Translations under genes and position numbers: made by a program
The notes under the pieces: model-generated
What the model was told of the DNA's origin: nothing
Seen by the model: the letters and a program-made list of their open reading frames with translations, nothing else
Databases searched by the model: none
Source: Anaerolineaceae bacterium
GTDB lineage: Bacteria; Chloroflexota; Anaerolineae; Promineifilales; Promineifilaceae
Assembly: GCA_002699125.1 (NCBI GenBank)
Contig: PABI01000086.1
Coordinates: 1-64,000 of the forward strand
Direction: 5' to 3'
DNA: 64,000 bases
Shown here: positions 41,134-47,861 of the stretch, in pieces
How positions within the stretch are numbered: position 1 is the stretch's first letter
How the letters are laid out: the number at the start of each line of letters is the position of its first letter

Positions 41134-42339
41134 TCAGGCAAATTGTAAGAACGTTTCTTTATCGCCGGTTAGCTCAAGATAGACGCTTTCTTTTTTGCTG
41201 GCGCTGCGGGCGCGAATAATGCCTAGCGGCGGTACGTCCATCTCTGCCAGCGTGCGACTCAGGAAATCTTCGCTGCCGTCAACGCGGTGGGTCATGTTCA
41301 TCTCCCGTCGGCCACCGCAGTTGGGGCAGGTGGATTCGTTTTCGTATAGACGGGCCATCTTGCGGAAGATGGGGAACTGCTCGCCGCAGTCCAGGCAGTG
41401 CATGTTGGTCACAATTTCGCCGTCAAATTCTAGCACAGCATCGTCGGCCAGTTTTTCTTTGGCGATGGTTAATAGTTCGGCAAGGGTAGTGGAAACGGCC
41501 GTAGCCCCTTCTAACGCCACAATCGGCTCCAATCGCGCATGGCTCATACAGCCTTCTTTTACCGGGTATTCCGTAGTGTAAATGTCATTGGTCAGCCCAT
41601 TGATCATCACCGCTTTGCCCGGCTGGACTTCCATGTTGTGAATCAGCTTTAGCGCTTCCTGCGTTTGCATGGCCGCCACAATCGAGGCGCTGGTGGGCGT
41701 GGTAGGTACCTTGCCCTGCAAAATGTTCTCCCTTGCCAGCAGCGGGCAGGAGTAGCGCAAATTGATGATCTGGTAATCGAGGTCAGTCAGGGTACATTCG
41801 TAGCACGCTCCCTGGCCGGGCCAAAAGACGCGCACGATACCCATCAGCTCCTGAATGGCCCCATCGACCCACGGCCGATTTATTTGCCAGCTGAAGCGAT
41901 TGATAGACAGTCGCGCCTCCCGGTTGTCCAGGCAGCCGACGATGGCATCCACATGGCGAAAAACGCCCAGCCCCATCTCAAAATTGATATTGCCGTGCCA
42001 CGTTTTTACGTTCACATCAGGATTCAGCTCCTTGACGCGTTCAGCGGCAGCATCTACCTTACGGCGGCCCCGGTCCGAAGCGCGGAACAGCACGGAGCGG
42101 CTGAGATTGCTGTCTTCGATGGTGTCGAAGTCGGCGATGATGATGTTGCCGATGCCCATGAGGGCCAGATTTTTGAGTACTTCGTTGCCCAACGCGCCGG
42201 CACCCACCACCAGGATGGTGGCGTTGCGCACCACCTCCTGCTGCCACCAGCTAATGTAGCCGAAGGTGTGGTACCTGTCGCTGTCGGGATCGGTGATGAC
42301 AATTGGTTCTTCCATATTTATAGTGTCCAACTTATCCAT
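41134..42339 (-). CDS. E1-like ubiquitin-activating enzyme with C-terminal zinc ribbon
   Basis: 401 residues. ThiF/MoeB/E1 adenylation domain with ILVVGAGALGNEVLKNLALMG (46-66), IADFDTIEDSNLSRSVLF with the Arg that contacts ATP, and GCLDNREARL. CYEC (179-182) is a zinc pair. C198 in RYSCPLLAREN is the best active-site Cys, followed by TPTSASIVAAMQTQEALKLI. The C-terminal 150 residues add CLDC (315-318) and CPNC (338-341), a zinc ribbon absent from MoeB. It adenylates the Ubl C-terminal Gly. ATG 42315 is an alternative start. Confidence 0.92.
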   Translation of the reverse strand: MDKLDTINMEEPIVITDPDSDRYHTFGYISWWQQEVVRNATILVVGAGALGNEVLKNLALMGIGNIIIADFDTIEDSNLSRSVLFRASDRGRRKVDAAAERVKELNPDVNVKTWHGNINFEMGLGVFRHVDAIVGCLDNREARLSINRFSWQINRPWVDGAIQELMGIVRVFWPGQGACYECTLTDLDYQIINLRYSCPLLARENILQGKVPTTPTSASIVAAMQTQEALKLIHNMEVQPGKAVMINGLTNDIYTTEYPVKEGCMSHARLEPIVALEGATAVSTTLAELLTIAKEKLADDAVLEFDGEIVTNMHCLDCGEQFPIFRKMARLYENESTCPNCGGRREMNMTHRVDGSEDFLSRTLAEMDVPPLGIIRARSASKKESVYLELTGDKETFLQFA

Positions 42340-42814
42340 AAGAATCTAGTTTTGAATGGCCGTATTTCTTAAACAAATCAGGCCTTTTTTGGCGGAAAAT
42401 ACCTATTAGTTCGCTATAGTTTTCGATGCTGTTCGGACCAATCTGAAAACAGCCAATACCCATCCAAAATATCCATCCATTGATTTTATATAAAGCACCC
42501 AACCCCTCAACTCCGATATGCCAAAATTCTGGATAAATGAAAGGGTTTTTTCGTGCCGTTTTGATTGCTTGCCAGTTGAGCCATGGCGTTTCCCTGATCA
42601 GAGAATGTACTTTAAGCCCCTGTTCACTCACGGTGATTGAAGAAAAACTTGTTAACATAATCAAAACAGAAGAAACGATGATGGTAACAAGTATTATGTT
42701 AACAGGAACAATTGTTAAGCAGCTTAGAAACATATCAAAATCGTAGCTGCAAATTGGCTCAGACAGTGATGACATTGTGCCTACAATTATCATATCAGCA
42801 CAATGACCACACAT
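42332..42814 (-). CDS. Membrane PH-like hypothetical protein
   Basis: 160 residues. Two hydrophobic segments (FLSCLTIVPVNIILVTIIVSSVLIMLTSF) precede a PH-like beta domain (ITVSEQGLKVHSLIRETPWLNWQAI, LYKINGWIFWMGIGCFQIGP) and a C-terminal helix (YSELIGIFRQKRPDLFKKYG). The base use is AT-rich and the ACGGCCGT word is missing, unlike its neighbours, which suggests recent arrival. It overlaps the E1 gene start by eight bases. The true start may be ATG 42775 (MSSLSEPIC). Confidence 0.6.
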   Translation of the reverse strand: MCGHCADMIIVGTMSSLSEPICSYDFDMFLSCLTIVPVNIILVTIIVSSVLIMLTSFSSITVSEQGLKVHSLIRETPWLNWQAIKTARKNPFIYPEFWHIGVEGLGALYKINGWIFWMGIGCFQIGPNSIENYSELIGIFRQKRPDLFKKYGHSKLDSYG

Positions 42815-42918
42815 GAAATTATGGTAAAGAAAATGCTAAAGGCACGAATGCTTGCATTGACCCGATATTTTTTTGTTTCCATCGATTTTTGATCGCCCAG
42901 CTAAGTTCACATATGCTC

Positions 42919-44118
42919 TTAAGGGAGACGCCGGAAAAAGGGTAGTTTGAATTCGGTGCGATCCACGTTTAGGGTGACCGATTTGCGCTCGACTTCGCCG
43001 CCCAGGTCGCGGGGCCAGGTGACGTCTACGTCGTAGGTGAGGCCAGTACGGACGCGTACGGGCAGTTCGCACAAGAAGACGCCTTCGCGATTGGTGGTGC
43101 CAGCCACATGGGCCTTAATCCCCTGGCAGCGCACCTGCACCTGAATGCCGTACAGTCCGGGACCATCTTGCACATCCTGCACAATGACGCGGAGCTTGGT
43201 GCTGCGCAGCGGTTCTTTGTCCCGGCTGAAGCGTTGGCGTACGGCCGTTCCCAAATTTTCCCCACTACTGCTTGGCTGTGGACGGGGCTGCGCTGGCCGC
43301 GATTGTCGTCCCGGCGGCACCTGGTCGGCGCGAATACGAATTTCTGGCATGCGCACCGGCCGCTGGTTGGCGGGCGGGATGTCGTCGCTGGTGATCGTGA
43401 GCGGGGCATTGCGCGTCACAGCATTTTGCTCATTGCTCCCCTTATTTTCGTTTTCATCTACGTGCAGCGTTTCCCGCGACACTTCTGGGTAGCGCACCGG
43501 AATAGGTGGCCTGTAGTGGGGCGGCACCGGGGCGATGGGCTGGCTGTTAGGCATACTTTCCAGTGACGGCGTGCCGTCGCCGGGATCATAGGCCAGCTTT
43601 TTGCCCAGCTTGTCCCGTTCAGTGGCGCTGCGCTGGATTTGCTGTCGCAAAAAGGTGGCGGCGCGCTTGATGAGCTGTCCGGCAGGACTATACTCGCCAG
43701 GTGGTGAGGCCGGATCGAGCTGGTAGAGTGGGTAGCCACTCTTCCAGGCGTGGGCGGCGATGCTTAGGGAGAGCCAGGCAACGGCCGTATCCGTCTCGGA
43801 AATAGCGGCACTGGCGGTGACCAAGGCCGCAACTTCTTCATCTTCAACCAGGCCAGTTTCTTGCAGTAAATCGTTGAGGGCGAGGCGAACGGCCGTGCTG
43901 TTCCCTTCCACCAACCGCGTAAAATCGTGCAGGGTGGGATCATCCACTACGCCAGCCGCGCGCAGCAGCGCCTTGGCCCGTGATTCTGTGAAATCAGGTA
44001 CGGACTCCTCGCTTTTGTTCAAGTCAGCGTGGAGCCAGTCGGCCAGCCGCACGGCAAAAACCGGCAGGTGGGCGTCATCAAGCTGTTTTAGCAAGGGTAT
44101 AGTTGCAAGGTCTGTCAT
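42919..44118 (-). CDS. Unknown multidomain protein of the ubiquitin-like cluster
   Basis: 399 residues, not recognised as a whole. Residues 1-185 are helical and acidic (MTDLATIPLLKQLDDAHLP, PDFTESRAKALLRAAGVVDDPTLHDFTRLVEGNST), resembling an effector-associated or death-fold-like helical region. Residues about 185-295 are a Pro/Gln linker with NAPLTITSDDIPPANQ. Residues about 300-399 form a beta-sandwich (LRVIVQDVQDGPGLYGIQVQV, TTNREGVFLCELPV) like carboxypeptidase regulatory or Cna-B domains. It follows the dynamin-like gene by 52 bases that hold a 24-base perfect palindrome. Confidence 0.6.
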   Translation of the reverse strand: MTDLATIPLLKQLDDAHLPVFAVRLADWLHADLNKSEESVPDFTESRAKALLRAAGVVDDPTLHDFTRLVEGNSTAVRLALNDLLQETGLVEDEEVAALVTASAAISETDTAVAWLSLSIAAHAWKSGYPLYQLDPASPPGEYSPAGQLIKRAATFLRQQIQRSATERDKLGKKLAYDPGDGTPSLESMPNSQPIAPVPPHYRPPIPVRYPEVSRETLHVDENENKGSNEQNAVTRNAPLTITSDDIPPANQRPVRMPEIRIRADQVPPGRQSRPAQPRPQPSSSGENLGTAVRQRFSRDKEPLRSTKLRVIVQDVQDGPGLYGIQVQVRCQGIKAHVAGTTNREGVFLCELPVRVRTGLTYDVDVTWPRDLGGEVERKSVTLNVDRTEFKLPFFRRLP

Positions 44119-44134
44119 GAGACGTTCCGATTGA

Positions 44135-44158
44135 AGGGGCGGTTCGCGAACCGCCCCT
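44135..44158. repeat. 24-base perfect palindrome
   Basis: Half-site AGGGGCGGTTCG followed directly by its exact complement. It lies between the dynamin-like gene and the next gene and could act as a REP-like or terminator hairpin. Confidence 0.85.
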
Positions 44159-44170
44159 ACTGATAAATTA

Positions 44171-46834
44171 TTAGATTACCAGGCTGGTTTCCAGCTTGTG
44201 CAGCCCGTCCCAGACGCGCATCAATTCTTCCAGATCGGACACGTTTTCCAGGTCCATTTCCATCGCGTCGCGCAGTTCCGGTTTTTGCAGGTTGCGGTCG
44301 TGCTGCTTCAGCATTGGCTTGACGATGTGCGTGTTGAAGTCTCGCTCGGCCTTGGTGGCTTCCAGCCAGAAGAGGCGGCGCAGCCGGGGCAGCAGATCGT
44401 CGTCGTTGAACAGGTCGTTGAGAATCTCGCCAAAGATGCGGTTAACCTTAACAGCAACGTTGTCCAGCTTGTCGGCGTAGCTCATCTCCAGGTCGGCTTG
44501 CGCTGCTTCGCTGCCAGATTCGCCCAGCAGGCTAATTTCTAAATCCTCAGCGGGCTGAGCCGGTTCATCCAAAATGGAAATGTTGATTTCTGGTTCATCG
44601 GCGGCGGCCGTTGCCGTTGCTTCAGCAGCTTGCTGGGTATTGTTGGCTGTGGGCATGCTGGCCGCCATTTCGCGGCGGACAGATTCCACGCCGTTCAGTG
44701 CAACGTCCAGCAGCCGTTCGTTGGTGTTAAGCGATAGTTCCCGTTCGCCTTCGTCCAGCCTGTGGTGTACAGAGCGTTCTGGTTTCATTAGCTCGTACAT
44801 AGTCGCCTGCTGGCAAACGTGGCGGAAATTGCGCGTCACTCGTTTGACCAGAACGTTGAACGCCTCGTCCAGGTTCAAGCCATCGGCCGTTTCCCCGGGG
44901 ATAGCGTAATTGTACTCCTGCTCGTAAGTAGCGCGGCGCAACCGGCTGAGGATTTCGTGGGCTTCCAGGGTGCGCTCCAGTTCAGCCGTAATAATTTCGG
45001 CTGCTTCAGGCATGAATTTGGAGACGGAATCCTGCATGATGAGCTCCACCTGGAACAGAATGCGTTTGATTGGAATCTCGATGCCGCTGCTGCCCCAGAT
45101 AAGGTTGTCATAGGTCACGTCGCGGTCGTCCCAATATTCGGTGCCGTAATTTTCCAGCAGCGTTTCCACTTCACGCTGGACCGCGTCTTGCACCATGCCC
45201 TTAATACCGTTCAGGGTGGGGCGCAGCAGATTGCGGAAGCGGGCGTCGCTGTTGGTGCGATTATTCAGCTCTAGCAGCGCGTTGTGGAAGGCGCGCGGCA
45301 GCTCTTTTTGCTGGCGGATGATCACGTTTTCAAAGCGGCGCTCTTGTAACTGCTCCCAGCTGTTGGCAAAAGGCGGATGTACGCCGCGATGGGCCAGCTG
45401 TTTTTCATAGTAGAAGCGCAGGGCTTGCAGACTGTTGCGAATGCGGGTGGCTGCCTCACGCAGCTGGCTGCGCACGCGCTCGGTTTTGATGAAGGTGATT
45501 AGCTTTTCGCGCAGCAGCGGAATTTCACTGAGCTTCAGCAGAGCTTCGGCCGTTTCCGGATCCAGCGGATCTTTGGCATCAACCTGTCCCAACTGGTCGC
45601 GGAACACCTTGAGAATGCGCTCAGTTTCGCTGGCAAACTCTTCGGGGGCATTGTCCGGGTCTTGTACGTACAGAGCGGGCGGAGCCATTACCAGGAAGTA
45701 GGGGCGATTATGGCCACGATCCCGGTACCGCTCCCAGTAGTTGGGGGCAATATAGCGGGTGACCTCTTTCACTTCCAGCTCTGCTTCTGGCAGGCCAGAG
45801 TTGAGGCGGTCAAACGCCTGGCGGATATTGCCGCCGTTGACAGCCAGGAAGATTTTGCTGGCGGCTTCATCCAAATCGCCACCGGTCAGGCCAAAGAGGC
45901 GATTTTCTTTAATCCAGTTAACGGCCGCAAGCGATTTCAGCTCATCCACGCGCTGCCGCCCGGCGTCGGTGACGAGGACGATCATGGCATCTTCGCGCTT
46001 CATTTCTTCCAGGGTGATGGCTTCATGCAGCTTCATGCCGGCGCCCAAACCGGGCACATCGACAATGCGCAGGTAGCCATTCATGAGCAGATTTTCTTGC
46101 CCGTTTTTGGGCTGAATCTTGAAGGTAGCCGATTTGATGAGCCGAATCTGGCGCTGTTGACTGCCTTTGAAGCCGTCTTCGCGCAGATGTTTGAGGGAAT
46201 CTTCGTTGTCCAGGGCCAGACTGCGCGGGGCGGGTGGTCCGTCGGCATACATCGATTTGTTGTGTTCGTAAGAATCGAGGCAGTCGATGAGGATTTCTAA
46301 ATATTCATCTCGCTCGGTTTTAGCGTTGTCAGAGCTATCCGTCATGATTTGCTGGATGGCTTCACGGGCTTGCTCGCGCTCGCCGTCGTTGATGATGTCG
46401 AAACCGTCAATTTCGGCCAGCTGGCAGAGGCGGCGGACGCGCTGGGCAAATTCGTCCTGCGTCCAGTAGGTGAGGACGAGGGATTCTGCTTCGCCTTCTT
46501 CGGCTTGTTCGATGTAAACGATGGTGCCGGTAACGGCCGTAACCGCCCCGGTGGGCAGCAAATTACGCCCTAGCAAGCCGTTGATGAGAGTGCTTTTGCC
46601 TACGCCCGTGCCGCCAAAAAAGACGAGGGTGTAGGTGCGTTGGGCCAGAATCTTTTGGGCTTCATCCACGCTTTGCTGTGCTTGCGGCACGGCGCGGATG
46701 AGATAGTCGCGCGTTTGGTCGATGACTTGCTGCATGTGAATCCAATGCTCGACTTGGACGGGGCTAATATGGGGGAGTGTTTCCAGGGATGTTTTAAGTT
46801 CCTGATATTTATCAGTTTGCTTTTTCGGGCTCAT
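44171..46834 (-). CDS. Dynamin-like GTPase
   Basis: 887-residue large GTPase. G1 is FFGGTGVGKSTLINGLLG (74-91), the switch Thr is in AVTGTIVYIE, G3 is VDVPGLGAGMKL (about 255), and the Gln/Ser-rich regions follow as in bacterial dynamins. The rest is helical, with no clear TM and no pleckstrin domain; the C-terminal 200 residues carry an Ala/Thr/Glu-rich linker (NNTQQAAEATATAAADEP, EPAQPAEDLEISLLGESG) and a final helical part. It leads the cluster. SD AAGGAAGG. A role in membrane remodelling is inference; bacterial dynamins act in membrane repair and in phage defence. Confidence 0.85.
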   Translation of the reverse strand: MSPKKQTDKYQELKTSLETLPHISPVQVEHWIHMQQVIDQTRDYLIRAVPQAQQSVDEAQKILAQRTYTLVFFGGTGVGKSTLINGLLGRNLLPTGAVTAVTGTIVYIEQAEEGEAESLVLTYWTQDEFAQRVRRLCQLAEIDGFDIINDGEREQAREAIQQIMTDSSDNAKTERDEYLEILIDCLDSYEHNKSMYADGPPAPRSLALDNEDSLKHLREDGFKGSQQRQIRLIKSATFKIQPKNGQENLLMNGYLRIVDVPGLGAGMKLHEAITLEEMKREDAMIVLVTDAGRQRVDELKSLAAVNWIKENRLFGLTGGDLDEAASKIFLAVNGGNIRQAFDRLNSGLPEAELEVKEVTRYIAPNYWERYRDRGHNRPYFLVMAPPALYVQDPDNAPEEFASETERILKVFRDQLGQVDAKDPLDPETAEALLKLSEIPLLREKLITFIKTERVRSQLREAATRIRNSLQALRFYYEKQLAHRGVHPPFANSWEQLQERRFENVIIRQQKELPRAFHNALLELNNRTNSDARFRNLLRPTLNGIKGMVQDAVQREVETLLENYGTEYWDDRDVTYDNLIWGSSGIEIPIKRILFQVELIMQDSVSKFMPEAAEIITAELERTLEAHEILSRLRRATYEQEYNYAIPGETADGLNLDEAFNVLVKRVTRNFRHVCQQATMYELMKPERSVHHRLDEGERELSLNTNERLLDVALNGVESVRREMAASMPTANNTQQAAEATATAAADEPEINISILDEPAQPAEDLEISLLGESGSEAAQADLEMSYADKLDNVAVKVNRIFGEILNDLFNDDDLLPRLRRLFWLEATKAERDFNTHIVKPMLKQHDRNLQKPELRDAMEMDLENVSDLEELMRVWDGLHKLETSLVI

Positions 46835-46867
46835 TATTCCGTATACCTTCCTTGCAAAAATTTAATT

Positions 46868-46920
46868 TTTTTGTCCACAGATTTGCGTAAATTTCGCTCG
46901 CAGATTATCTGGTTTTATGA
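46868..46920. repeat. CAGATTTGCGTAAATTTCGC tract upstream of the dynamin gene
   Basis: Same word as AATCTGCGTAAATCTGCGG at 11190-11215, reversed. It lies in the promoter region of the cluster. The rest of the gene-free stretch 46921-47143 shows nothing I can name. Confidence 0.5.
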
Positions 46921-47143
46921 TCTGTCTGACTTAGTTATTATTTGGTGCCACAGGAGCAGGGACGCCCACGGGGTGGCGGTACACTGGTTTATACGCATGG
47001 CTTTGGGAAAGGTTGCAGGCAAGGCGGAAACGGTACTTTGGCAACTCAATATGGCCCATTATAGTATAAATTTCCCTTAAAGAGAGGTTAATTTCTTACA
47101 GCATGCTTATTGATTTTGCTGCTTTTATGTGCTAACCTTTCTC

Positions 47144-47166
47144 TTTATAACGCGGTGCGTTATAAA
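47144..47166. promoter_or_regulatory. Perfect TTTATAACGC dyad before the acetyltransferase
   Basis: TTTATAACGC-GGT-GCGTTATAAA: ten-base perfect arms, three-base spacer, ending 20 bases before the ATG. It covers the likely promoter or ribosome entry and looks like an operator. Confidence 0.6.
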
Positions 47167-47185
47167 TATGGAGGCAAATTGTACT

Positions 47186-47755
47186 ATGGGAGCAACACAA
47201 TTAGCAAAGCGGTTTAGGGCTAGAGATGGCACACTTGTCTGGGTGCGACTACTGCGCCGGAAGGATGCACCTCATCTGGTCGACCTGTTTGAACATATGG
47301 GGCCAGAGAGCCGCTATCGTCGTTTTCATCAGGTGGCGGACAATGTACCGGCATCACAAGTGTGGGCAGAGGCAGAGCGAATTGCCACGGCCGTTCCCGA
47401 CGAGCAGCTGGGATTGATTGCCTTTTCTACGTTACCCGATGAAGGGGAGGTGGCTGTGGGCGTGGCGCGCATTGTTTGGCTTTCAGACGAAACGGCCGAA
47501 GTGGCAATGTCGGTGCGGGATGATCGCCAGGGGCAAGGCATTGGCAAACGGTTGTTGACGATGGTGCTTGAGCTGGCGCAGATTTCAGGCGCAGAAACCG
47601 TCGTAGGGACCGTTCAAAATGACAACAAGCCAATGTGGCACTTGTTTGAGCAGCTCCCGTACCCAATGGAGCGGGTGATTGATGGAGCTGAGTCAGAGAT
47701 TGTCCTGGATTTAACGCGAGTGAAAGAAGATATGGGGGTGGAAACGGCCGTTTAG
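47186..47755 (+). CDS. GNAT-family N-acetyltransferase
   Basis: 189 residues. The acetyl-CoA loop is VRDDRQGQGIGKRLLTMVLELAQ, followed by VVGTVQNDNKPMWHLFEQLPY; the N-terminus LVWVRLLRRKDAPHLVDLFEHMGPESRYRRF is typical of the Pat/AcuA-type GNAT domain fused in acyl-CoA synthetase regulators. Start ATG 47186 follows GGAGG; ATG 47168 is possible. A perfect dyad precedes it. Target unknown. Ends with ETAV, itself encoded by the ACGGCCGT word. Confidence 0.85.
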   Translation: MGATQLAKRFRARDGTLVWVRLLRRKDAPHLVDLFEHMGPESRYRRFHQVADNVPASQVWAEAERIATAVPDEQLGLIAFSTLPDEGEVAVGVARIVWLSDETAEVAMSVRDDRQGQGIGKRLLTMVLELAQISGAETVVGTVQNDNKPMWHLFEQLPYPMERVIDGAESEIVLDLTRVKEDMGVETAV

Positions 47756-47777
47756 CCCTTGCCACCCCCGATTAATA

Positions 47778-47813
47778 AACAAAAACGCGCTCATCCACGA
47801 ACGCGTTTTTGTT
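47778..47813. terminator. Terminator after the acetyltransferase gene
   Basis: AACAAAAACGCG (47778-47789) and CGCGTTTTTGTT (47802-47813) make a perfect stem with flanking A and T tracts, likely bidirectional. Confidence 0.8.
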
Positions 47814-47861
47814 TGGGTGGAGTCCGAATCTTTTATGCGGACTCGTTTGTGAGAGGTCGGA

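Noticed and set aside
45662..46300. 212-codon frame opposite the dynamin-like gene
   Set aside because: Antisense shadow without start signal or known pattern.
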